This document shows, piece after piece, positions 26,143 through 33,270 of a DNA stretch of 64,000 nucleotides. The translations under genes and the position numbers were made by a program. The stretch is from Arthrobacter stackebrandtii. Lineage in GTDB: Bacteria; Actinomycetota; Actinomycetes; Actinomycetales; Micrococcaceae. Numbering within the stretch: the stretch's first letter is position 1; every line of letters begins with the position of its first letter. The DNA is taken from assembly GCF_017876675.1 (NCBI RefSeq), contig NZ_JAGIOI010000001.1, positions 2,170,001-2,234,000 of the forward strand, given 5' to 3'. Below the pieces are notes generated by a model that was not told the origin of the DNA, searched no databases, and saw nothing but the letters and a program-made list of their open reading frames with translations.

Positions 26143-27966
26143 ATGGCTAAGGACAGCAAGGCCCGCACATCAACCACATCGGTCAGCGGGCGGCGGGCGG
26201 CCCTCGCCGTGGACGCTGTCGCGCCGGCATTTGCCGCATGGTGCAACAACATGCCCGGCCTTCCGGAGGGTGCCGTCCAGGACCTGCTCGACGCCGTGAG
26301 GCTGCTGGCTTCCGCCTACTTCAAGCTGGTGCCGGCCTCTGACATCACCAGTTTCGAACCCCTTGCCTTTGGCCAGGCCATGTCCGCCGTCGTCCATGCT
26401 GAGGCCGAAGAGGACACCGAATTCATTTTCGTAGCCGTCCGCACCTACCTGCTGTTCCTTGAGGAAACCAAGGCGTGGACAGGCGGCCCGGAAGATCTGG
26501 CCCAGGTGTTCACGCTGTTTTACGATGACGGAGAGCCCCTGTTTCCTGACATCGACCAGCCGGAGCTGTCAGAGGAAGAGGAGCTTGCCGGGCTGGAGGC
26601 CACCTCCCTGGCCCAGCGCATGGAGGCCCTGCTGCGGTGGATCGGTCCCGGTGCCGCGGTGACTTCCACGGGGGCATTGAAGCTGAAGGACATTGAGGCT
26701 GCCGCAGCAGCGGTCGGTGTTGCCGCAAAGGGTGCCAAGGCCGGGGCCAAGCGGGAACAGCTGCCGGGCTTCAACCTGAAAAACATGCCCGAGGACCACG
26801 TTCCCACGGTGAAGTCCATGTATGAGGTTCCCCTGCTGGCCAAGATGTGGGCCGCCCTCGAAGGGGCCGGCCTGATCGGCGTCGGTGCGACCAAAGTGTG
26901 GCTGAACCCGAAAGCTCGGATTCTCCTCGAACCCGGCAACCCGGAACGGCGCATGGCGCTGGGCATTTTCATCACCGCCTTCCTTACGGTGGCAGTCACC
27001 GGAGAACAGGACTGGGCGCCGTGGGTGGGACAGGCAGCGGCCGCCCAGATCGCACTGCTGTATGCGGCGTGCCAGGGAGCAGGCATCCCCGCGATCGCAC
27101 TCACAGATCCCGAGAGCCTGGACGCGGTCGGCCTCGACGAGTACGGAGCGCGGCTGCTGCGGGAGCGCATGGATGAACTGGCCGAACTGGGCCTAGTGTC
27201 CATGGGTGAGACCATCACCGTTCCTCCTGCGGTGGTTCCCTCCGTCGTTGCCTTGGCCCAGTCCGGCTACGCGGATGAAGAAGATGAAAGCTACGGCCCC
27301 GGCTTCGGCGCAGCTGCTGATCCGTTCGCCGGTCCCGATCCGTTCGTGCCCGCCGCGGCGTCCCGGAAACAGTCCAGGTCCGTCAAGAAGGACCCCAACG
27401 CGCCCATCTACCAGCTGAAGGTGACGCTCAAGCACCTGTCTCCGCCCATCTGGCGGAGGCTCCTCGTGCGCTCGGACGTGACCCTCGGGGACATGCACAG
27501 GATCTTGCAGGCCTCCTTCGAATGGGACGGTTCCCACCTGCATGCCTTCCAGGTCGGCGGGCGCGGCGAGGACGTCTACGGACTCTCGGGCGCTGACGCG
27601 TTGGGCAATGAGGACCTGGACGAGAACGCCTACACGCTGGGCGCGGTCCTGTCCGCGGAGGGCGATTCCATGGAGTACACCTATGACTTTGGTGACGACT
27701 GGGAGCACCTCGTCAAGCTGGAGAGGGTCCTGCCCGCCGATCCAAAGGCCCCGGTCGCGCGCTGCACCGGCGGCCGCGGCAGGGGTCCGGCCGAGGATTC
27801 CGGCGGCGCGTGGGGCTGGGCAAACGTCGTCGAGGCCGTCAATGATCCCAAGCACCCGGAGCATCAGGAATACCGTGACTGGCTGGGCCTGCGCCGCGGC
27901 GAGACCTTTGACGCCAAGGCCTTCGACAAAGAGGCGGTCACGACGGCGCTGGCCCGCCTTTTCTGA
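26143..27966 (+). CDS. Plasmid pRiA4b ORF-3-like protein
   Basis: A 607-aa protein. The last 190 residues are a clear plasmid pRiA4b ORF-3 domain: IYQLKVTLKHLSPPIWRRLL, SDVTLGDMHRILQASFEWDG, SHLHAFQVGG, YTYDFGDDWEHLVKLE, and PEHQEYRDWLG. The first 370 residues are helical and acidic with no family I recognise; a Lys-rich Ser linker (ASRKQSRSVKKDPN) joins the parts. The function of this domain is not known, though it is common on mobile DNA and near defence genes. It is transcribed divergently from the nuclease pseudogene and convergently with the ParA-like gene. Confidence 0.85.
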   Translation: MAKDSKARTSTTSVSGRRAALAVDAVAPAFAAWCNNMPGLPEGAVQDLLDAVRLLASAYFKLVPASDITSFEPLAFGQAMSAVVHAEAEEDTEFIFVAVRTYLLFLEETKAWTGGPEDLAQVFTLFYDDGEPLFPDIDQPELSEEEELAGLEATSLAQRMEALLRWIGPGAAVTSTGALKLKDIEAAAAAVGVAAKGAKAGAKREQLPGFNLKNMPEDHVPTVKSMYEVPLLAKMWAALEGAGLIGVGATKVWLNPKARILLEPGNPERRMALGIFITAFLTVAVTGEQDWAPWVGQAAAAQIALLYAACQGAGIPAIALTDPESLDAVGLDEYGARLLRERMDELAELGLVSMGETITVPPAVVPSVVALAQSGYADEEDESYGPGFGAAADPFAGPDPFVPAAASRKQSRSVKKDPNAPIYQLKVTLKHLSPPIWRRLLVRSDVTLGDMHRILQASFEWDGSHLHAFQVGGRGEDVYGLSGADALGNEDLDENAYTLGAVLSAEGDSMEYTYDFGDDWEHLVKLERVLPADPKAPVARCTGGRGRGPAEDSGGAWGWANVVEAVNDPKHPEHQEYRDWLGLRRGETFDAKAFDKEAVTTALARLF

Positions 27967-27996
27967 CACCTGTTTTAACGTCCTGCAAAGCACGAC

Positions 27997-28028
27997 GGCG
28001 GGCCCGCGCCTCCCAGCGCAGGCCCGCC
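27997..28028. terminator. GC-rich hairpin after the pRiA4b-like gene
   Basis: GGCGGGCC (27997-28004) pairs with GGCCCGCC (28021-28028) 31 bp after the stop codon. There is no U-tract, so termination is likely but not certain. Confidence 0.4.
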
Positions 28029-28166
28029 CTGACATTGGCGCCGGCAGCGCGCCCCACCGGTGACAGTCTGCGGAAGACAACAGTTCCGCCGGGGCACGTG
28101 CTTAGTTCCTGTTGCCGGGTGCACTTAGTTGTTACCGCCGAGCAGCGGTCAAAATTCCGCGTAAAC

Positions 28167-28190
28167 ACGGGGCGCTTTCCCCGTTTTGCT
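28167..28190. terminator. Bidirectional terminator between convergent genes
   Basis: ACGGGG (28167-28172) pairs with CCCCGT (28179-28184), with AAAC before and TTTTGCTT after, so a stem followed by a T-rich run exists for the plus strand and a shorter one for the minus strand. It lies between the convergent pRiA4b-like and ParA-like genes. Confidence 0.55.
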
Positions 28191-28245
28191 TAGTTGTTGC
28201 CGAGGCGGTGATTAATTCCTGCCGCTTGGTCCCCGCCAGGAAAAT

Positions 28246-29505
28246 TTAGTAATACCCGTCCACAATGGCCGCCGCGATCTCCTTGTAGGCGCGACGGGTG
28301 CCGGTCGAAACCCTGTCCAGGGAGATGATGTCGCCGTCGGCCACGGCGCGGTCATGGGGCACCGTGATCAGTTCCCGGCAGAAGCCGGAGAGGTAGTCCT
28401 CAATGGCCTTCTTGTCCACGCGGCTGGACACCTGTTCCTTGTCCGTGATGACAACAACCGCGTTGCGGGCCAGATCCTCGTACCCGTGATCGGCCAGCCA
28501 CTGCAGGGTGTTCCGTGCACGCTTCGCCCCGCTCACGGCGTAGCCGGAGGCAACCACCACGTTTGAGGCGCGCTGCAGCACGCCGGCCATGGCCGGATGG
28601 GACACTCCGGTGCCGCAGTCGGTCAGGGTGACCGAGTAGTACTGGCTGATGAGGTTGTGGACGTCGCCGTACTCGGTGGCTGTCAACGAGTCGGACAACC
28701 CGGGGTCCTGTTCCCCTGCCACCAGGTGGAGCCGGCCGGCCCGGTGCGTGTATCCGCCCAGGGCTGTCAGCGACGTGATCGAGTCCAGGTCGCGGACAAT
28801 GTCGGTGATGCTCCGCGGAGTTGAGCGCTGGTACATGACCTCCCCAAGCGCCCGCTCCGCCAGATCGCCGCTGTCAGGGTTGGCATCGATGCCGCAGGGG
28901 TTGTCGCCGCGGAACTCGGCCAGGGTCAGGCCAACGCCAACCGTCGTCGAGGTCTTCCCGATCCCGCCCTTGAGGCTGAGAACTGCCGTGTTGAAGCTGC
29001 CGGACAGCGGACGGGCGATCCGCTGCTCCAGGTCGACTTCCTCCAGTTCCCTGGAGCTGGGCCCCAAGTTCAGCCGGCCTTGCGACACGTTGTAGACGGC
29101 GCCGCGGACACCGCCGCGCGGCCGCTTGGCATCCCTGCGGAGCAGGGGCCGCTCCGGCTCTGGCGAGTCGTAGGAGCATCCCTCCGGCTCATCCTCCGGA
29201 AAGGTGAAGAACGGCGGATCAGCTGGGGTGATGGGTGGAGCGGAGGGGCTGAACGACGGCATGGCCGGCGGAGCCGTGTACGCCCGTGTGGAGCCGTCGC
29301 CGTGGACCTGGAACAGTTCTGTCTGGCCGGATGCGTGGTCGAATGCCGAGGCCACCACGGGGGAACCTGAGCTGCGGGCGTAGTCTGCAAGGACGGCCAT
29401 GGCGGCTGCATAGGGGTCCGTGCCGGGCCGTGCGGCGATGGCCTCCCCGCCAACCAGCACGGAACCATCGGCACGCACATCCACCTGCGTGGGCTCTACA
29501 TCCAT
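28246..29505 (-). CDS. ParA/MinD-like ATPase (orphan)
   Basis: A 419-aa protein from ATG 29505 (GAAGG upstream). Residues 1-165 are a non-conserved N-terminal region with a Pro-rich linker (APPITPADPPFFTFPEDEPE). From 172 there is a MinD/ParA-type ATPase: deviant Walker A SLKGGIGKTSTTVG (177-190), CGIDANPDSGDLAER, VTLTDCGTGVSH for the second phosphate-binding strand. Proteins with this architecture occur beside type VII secretion or other actinobacterial membrane systems and on mobile elements. No ParB or centromere-binding partner lies next to it; a parS-like site occurs 8 kb away. Its role here is unknown. Confidence 0.8.
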   Translation of the reverse strand: MDVEPTQVDVRADGSVLVGGEAIAARPGTDPYAAAMAVLADYARSSGSPVVASAFDHASGQTELFQVHGDGSTRAYTAPPAMPSFSPSAPPITPADPPFFTFPEDEPEGCSYDSPEPERPLLRRDAKRPRGGVRGAVYNVSQGRLNLGPSSRELEEVDLEQRIARPLSGSFNTAVLSLKGGIGKTSTTVGVGLTLAEFRGDNPCGIDANPDSGDLAERALGEVMYQRSTPRSITDIVRDLDSITSLTALGGYTHRAGRLHLVAGEQDPGLSDSLTATEYGDVHNLISQYYSVTLTDCGTGVSHPAMAGVLQRASNVVVASGYAVSGAKRARNTLQWLADHGYEDLARNAVVVITDKEQVSSRVDKKAIEDYLSGFCRELITVPHDRAVADGDIISLDRVSTGTRRAYKEIAAAIVDGYY

Positions 29506-29692
29506 CAAACTGCCTTCAATTCGTTTCCACGCATGCTTGGGTCCTTCGCGAGAAGTCTTGAAAACTGTTTTCGGTGACTTCAAGCACTTCCGCACCCCAG
29601 TTTATGCCGTCCCCCGGCGTGTCGGTGCCACGATACTCATCGGTACCGCTGTGCAGGGTGTAGTGAAGCGTTGCAACCGGTTGTCCATAACC

Positions 29693-30002
29693 ATGTTCGA
29701 CGCCGGCCCCCGCCGCCCAGCCCGGCCCACCCGCCGTCGGGGTTTCCTTGCAAGATACGGCCCTGCCAGGTGCGCCCTTGAGCGCGGCGTCCCCGAAGTC
29801 TTCGGCTCGGTGTTCGACGTCCGCCAGCTCCTCAAATCCACCAGGTACCTCCGGGACGGCAAGAAGCTCCCCGTCCCCGGCTTCGCCAAGCGCTACGTGG
29901 AACGCACCGAGGTTGGCCGGCTGCTTGAGGAGTTCGGCGTCATTTAGCGCCTGCCGCCTTGCTTTGGCGGCCCTGGCTGGGGCCCATGATGTTCGACGCC
30001 GG
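29693..30002. repeat. Direct repeat flanking a coding fragment
   Basis: ATGTTCGACGCCGG occurs at 29693-29706 and again at 29989-30002, each followed by about 35 bp of similar Pro/Arg-coding GC-rich sequence. The second copy begins 41 bp after the stop of the fragment. Confidence 0.55.
29747..29947 (+). pseudogene. 3' fragment of an unidentified gene
   Basis: In one plus-strand frame ending at TAG 29947 the codons show the strong G/C third-position bias of real genes in this window. They encode a credible C-terminus with FGSVFDVRQLLKSTRYL, KKLPVPGFAKRYVERTE and VGRLLEEFGVI. No start or upstream domain fits, and the sequence before about 29780 turns into Arg/Pro-rich repeat. I do not recognise the family; it looks like the tail of a truncated gene. 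Confidence 0.35.
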
Positions 30003-30082
30003 ACGCGTGCGTCCCAGCCCCGGCCCGCCCGCCGCTGTGGTTCCACAGCCCTACTGGTGGGCCCGATGCGTCCCGATCGAGC

Positions 30083-30135
30083 CGTCCCGGCGACGTGTAA
30101 AGATAGTGAAACTTTCTTTACACGTCGCCGGGACG
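30083..30135. repeat. Perfect 21-bp inverted repeat
   Basis: Positions 30083-30103 (starting CGTCCCGGCGACGTG) are exactly complementary to 30115-30135 around an 11-nt loop TAGTGAAACTT. A diverged partial copy, TTTCTTTACATGTCGCGA, follows at 30154-30171. The site has the form of a mobile-palindrome or regulator site rather than a terminator. Confidence 0.75.
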
Positions 30136-30440
30136 TTTAAACTTTTTGCCGTTTTCTTTACATGTCGCGATGGCTTCCCGAAGATCGTGGTATGCGTGTT
30201 TGTCCACGCAACCACGGTGATATGTTGCAGCTCGTCCACATCGTCTGAGGTGAACGCTAGTCTACTTTGCAGTCAGGCTTCGAGGCGGGCTCGAACGTGG
30301 GAGTCATCCTGACGTCCCTGCACTACGGTGAGCATGCGCCCTCCAGACTTGTCCGGCTGCCGTTGAATTTCCGGCCAGCGTGTCTGTAGGCGCCGGTATT
30401 CTCGAACCGAACGAAGAAGTCGGCCGCAAGGAGGCGTACG

Positions 30441-30551
30441 ATGCCGCGAGTAACGATTGCAGACGCGGGTGCAGCGGTACCAACGGCGAGGAACCTCTGC
30501 CAAATATTGAAAGGATCCCGTCATGGGAATCTTCGAATCCAGCGATCCTGA
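30441..30551 (+). CDS. Possible 36-aa leader peptide
   Basis: ATG 30441 is preceded by AAGGAGG at a six-base distance, the best ribosome-binding site in the neighbourhood. The 36 codons (beginning MPRVTIADAGAAVPTARN) end at TGA 30549-30551, 29 bp inside the HTH gene that starts at 30523. It could be a leader whose translation controls the HTH gene, or the leftover 5' end of a truncated gene. No homologue recognised. Confidence 0.35.
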   Translation: MPRVTIADAGAAVPTARNLCQILKGSRHGNLRIQRS

Positions 30552-30786
30552 GTATGCCAGGGTCTATGCGCAGGAATCGGTGATGGTGGACGCGAGCGAG
30601 CTTATAGCGGATGCCATGCAGAAGGCGGGAGTGGCACCGGTTGAACTGGCAGGCCTCCTGCGCAGCGATGAAACTAAAGTCTCAAACCTGTTGGCAGGTG
30701 AGCATGACATATCGGTGCGTCACCTGGCTGAAGTCCTGCAACTGCTTCGTCACCGACTCGAACTCCGCTCCATCGCTGAGCAATAG
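30523..30786 (+). CDS. Small XRE-like helix-turn-helix protein
   Basis: An 87-aa protein with a helix-turn-helix at about residues 25-72 (DAMQKAGVAPVELAGLLRSDETKVSNLLAG, then SVRHLAEVLQLL). AAAGGA lies eight bases before ATG 30523. The size and fold are those of antitoxins or phage-type repressors. No toxin-like gene is adjacent downstream; a hairpin with 12-bp perfect arms follows the stop by about 55 bp. Likely an orphan regulator or remnant of a toxin-antitoxin pair. Confidence 0.65.
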   Translation: MGIFESSDPEYARVYAQESVMVDASELIADAMQKAGVAPVELAGLLRSDETKVSNLLAGEHDISVRHLAEVLQLLRHRLELRSIAEQ

Positions 30787-30839
30787 CAAAATGCCTGGCT
30801 GGTCGCCGGCTCATTGAGCCATGGGCGGCGCCGGACCTT

Positions 30840-30881
30840 GCGTCCCAGCCCTATCGCCGCCAAATGCTGGGGCTGGGACGC
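30840..30881 (+). terminator. Hairpin after the HTH gene
   Basis: GCGTCCCAGCCC (30840-30851) is exactly complementary to GGGCTGGGACGC (30870-30881). It follows the HTH gene and precedes the convergent nucleotidase; no U-tract, so termination is probable but unproven. Confidence 0.45.
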
Positions 30882-30930
30882 GGCGAATCAGACAGGCAAC
30901 GCATCCGCGAAGTTCCAGTAGGAGTGGACG

Positions 30931-31935
30931 TCAGCTGTGATGCTCAACATCTACGGGATGTAGCTCATGGGCGGAAGTCGCGGAGGTTTCGGGGGAGACT
31001 AGGTCTACAGCCAACGTGGAAGATTCTTCAGAAAGGTCCGTGGTCTCGTTCGTCACTCCGTATGGAACATGGACCCCGGCGGCAAACCCGGCCGATGGAG
31101 TTAGATGCGTGGTCTGGTCGTCGAAGAAGATGTGCGGGCGCATGACCTTGAGTACTTTTGATTTCTCAATGCCGCCCAGGAAGAACGCATCGTTCACTGT
31201 CACGCCCCAGCCGCTAAGTGATCGAACAGCCCGCTCGTGTGCGGGTGCACTCCGCGCGGTGATGAGGGATATCCGGAGCCGTGGCTGATAGGCAGGATCC
31301 GATTCTTTACGTGCTGTTTCGATCTTCTGAATCATATTGAGGTCTTGAAGTAGCCGCTGGAGTGGACCAGGTGCCAGCGGCCTTTCACGATTCAGGGTCT
31401 CGTACGCGTAGTACTTTGAGATGTCACCGGGGTTTTCCTGGTAGACCCTCTCTGCCTCGTCGTCCCCGAGAACGCCATCAAAGTCGAATGCCACACGCAA
31501 AGAATCTCCCCCCGTGTAGATCGCTGTTGATGGGAGTACATGGCCAGCTGGGAAGCCCCGCTCGATGGCTGCATCCACGTCTTGTCGATTTCCCGACAGG
31601 AACAGCGACATGTCGAATGCCTCCACGTATTCGTACGGAGATTTGCCTTGTGTGAACACGGCTCTTGATATTTGAAGCTTATGTGCCGCCACTGAGCGCA
31701 TTACCCGGAGGCCGGTCGACGGGTCGTTCTTCGACAGAACGAGTACTTCTACCAGGGGATCAGCCGAATCCCTGAGATCGTTGAGACTTAGCAGTCGCTG
31801 TATGAAAGGGAACGCCACGCCCGGTTGAAGGGTGTCGTCAATGTGCTCATCTTGGTAGGTGCGATACTTTTCTTCACCGTGTTCAAGGAAGTATTCGTCA
31901 GACTCCTTGAGATCAAATAGCGCGCTCGACGACAC
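30931..31935 (-). CDS. 5'-nucleotidase (NT5C1-like family)
   Basis: The protein begins SSSALFDLKESDEYF, contains GDSLRVAFDFDGVLGDDEAE, RISLITARSAPAHERAV and HIFFDDQTTHL, all typical of the cytosolic 5'-nucleotidase I family (PF06189 type) that dephosphorylates nucleoside monophosphates. The usual first beta strand (YQLENRLVIGV in frame just upstream) lies before the GTG at 31935; the frame is open back to about 31995 but contains no ATG, GTG or TTG there. AGGAG sits six bases before an in-frame ATC at 31971, exactly where homologues start. Thus either an ATC start is used or the start codon has mutated and the protein is shortened. It lies between the HTH gene and hsdS. Confidence 0.8.
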   Translation of the reverse strand: MSSSALFDLKESDEYFLEHGEEKYRTYQDEHIDDTLQPGVAFPFIQRLLSLNDLRDSADPLVEVLVLSKNDPSTGLRVMRSVAAHKLQISRAVFTQGKSPYEYVEAFDMSLFLSGNRQDVDAAIERGFPAGHVLPSTAIYTGGDSLRVAFDFDGVLGDDEAERVYQENPGDISKYYAYETLNRERPLAPGPLQRLLQDLNMIQKIETARKESDPAYQPRLRISLITARSAPAHERAVRSLSGWGVTVNDAFFLGGIEKSKVLKVMRPHIFFDDQTTHLTPSAGFAAGVHVPYGVTNETTDLSEESSTLAVDLVSPETSATSAHELHPVDVEHHS

Positions 31936-32000
31936 CCCAATGACGAGTCGGTTTTCCAGCTGGTATGCGATGGTGTACTCCTGACATGATGCTCAATCAC

Positions 32001-32029
32001 TTCGATTCAGTGCAAGGTACTGAATCGAA
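32001..32029. terminator. 11-bp perfect inverted repeat after hsdS
   Basis: TTCGATTCAGT (32001-32011) is exactly complementary to ACTGAATCGAA (32019-32029) around GCAAGGT. It lies 50 bp past the hsdS stop and about 30 bp before the nucleotidase start region, so it may end the restriction transcript or bind a regulator of the nucleotidase. Confidence 0.45.
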
Positions 32030-32079
32030 ACAAATGCTTAGACGTGGGAAGGCGTGGACGAGGCCGAAAGAACGAGGAA

Positions 32080-33270
32080 TTAGACAGCTGCCGAGACGAT
32101 GCTTTCGGCATCCTTGACGCGCAGCTTGCCGGACATTAACTGCGGGAGCAGTGCGTCACGGGTTGCGGCGAGAGCTTGGTTTTCAAGAAGAGCGGTCCGC
32201 GCTGAGCCGTGGAGTGCTTCGGCCTGCTTGCAAAATTCTGCCATCACCGCCTCGGACGCCAGCCTGACCCTGAACTTTTTGAAGTTGCCGCGGCTGAGCT
32301 CCAGGAATGTTGCTCCATTGGCCAGCGATATGAACTCGTCAACCCGACTACGCATTTCATGGAAGACCCAGAAATTCAGCGCCGGATCATTGGGCTGCAC
32401 GACAATGAAACCCTGGTTCGTAGCCATTGGCACCTGGGCCAACGCAAACGCACCGATCGTGGCACGCGAGGTCATGAGAATAGACCCTTTCGGGTACAGC
32501 GATGATGCGCATGCTGCTAAGCCGTCCGCCGAAATCGTACGAGTCGTGGACTCCAGATAGGGGCCTTGCAACCCGGTGACATCGGTGGGCGTTGCCCAGG
32601 GGATATCTCCGTCCCAGAACTCTGCTGTCTTAGTGCTCGGTGTCCCGCCACCGGATACGAGCGAGATGTCGGCAAAAGTTTGCTCCGACCATGCTGCTTC
32701 CGCCAGTGCATGCCGGTACAACGAAGTTGTCAATTCATCCGCAGTCGCAGCGAGTTTGGTGTTGGCGGCGATCTTGTCGTCGAGGGCGCCCAGGACATCA
32801 CCGATTGCTTGCTGCGTTGGAAGACCTGGTATGAGGAATGAAAAATTCGACAGGTCGGTCTTATTCACAATGGGAGTCGCAGAGCCGGCTGCATGTTGTT
32901 TGAGAGCACCGCTCCATCCCTTTATCAAGTAGTAGATAAACTTCGGGTCGGACTGGCCTTCAAGCGCAACGATGCTGTTGATTTGTTGATTAGTGACAGC
33001 CGGGGAAGTCGCCATTGATACTTTCCCAATGGTGGAACCAATGCAAGTTAGATTAGTCGCCTGCTTGGGAACGATGCGTGAGGAGAGCCGTTCGGCACCC
33101 GCCGGAGAAAGTCGGCGGGCAGGGGACGCTTCACGTAGAGCGTCTGATTGATCTGATGGGGTTATGAAATCCAGATAGTCACCCCAAGAGTCTGATTGGG
33201 ACGCAGAAGGTGTTGCGCCGGTGATGACTGAAGCGAATTCGCTGAGTCGGTATGATTGCCACTCGCTCAT
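32080..33270 (-). CDS. hsdS: Type I restriction specificity subunit HsdS
   Basis: A 396-aa HsdS with the standard two-half design: each half has a target-recognition domain followed by a conserved helical segment. The first TRD begins at MSEWQSYRLSEFASVITGATP and is followed by PTQQAIGDVLGALDDKIAAN; the second begins near DISLVSGGGTPSTKTAEFW and ends with a helical region about LLENQALAATRDALLPQLMSG. It fixes the bipartite DNA site recognised by HsdM and HsdR. ATG overlaps the hsdM stop by 4 bp. The recognition sequence cannot be predicted by eye. Confidence 0.92.
   Translation of the reverse strand: MSEWQSYRLSEFASVITGATPSASQSDSWGDYLDFITPSDQSDALREASPARRLSPAGAERLSSRIVPKQATNLTCIGSTIGKVSMATSPAVTNQQINSIVALEGQSDPKFIYYLIKGWSGALKQHAAGSATPIVNKTDLSNFSFLIPGLPTQQAIGDVLGALDDKIAANTKLAATADELTTSLYRHALAEAAWSEQTFADISLVSGGGTPSTKTAEFWDGDIPWATPTDVTGLQGPYLESTTRTISADGLAACASSLYPKGSILMTSRATIGAFALAQVPMATNQGFIVVQPNDPALNFWVFHEMRSRVDEFISLANGATFLELSRGNFKKFRVRLASEAVMAEFCKQAEALHGSARTALLENQALAATRDALLPQLMSGKLRVKDAESIVSAAV

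Larger units (their letters stand above)
29506..30440. other. 935-bp stretch of remnants and repeats
   Basis: No intact gene was found. The stretch holds a coding-like fragment (29747-29947), two copies of ATGTTCGACGCCGG (29693-29706 and 29989-30002) around it, and the 21-bp inverted repeat at 30083-30135. Stop codons are frequent in all frames after 30200. Confidence 0.6.

Noticed and set aside
26143-27966. Transposase, because pRiA4b ORF-3 domains are often labelled mobile
   Set aside because: No catalytic DDE or HUH motif and no terminal inverted repeats; kept as protein of unknown function.
30273-30524. An 83-codon minus-strand frame as a possible toxin partner of the HTH protein
   Set aside because: Arg-rich, no RelE/HigB-type pattern and no ribosome-binding site; overlaps the leader frame in the other direction.
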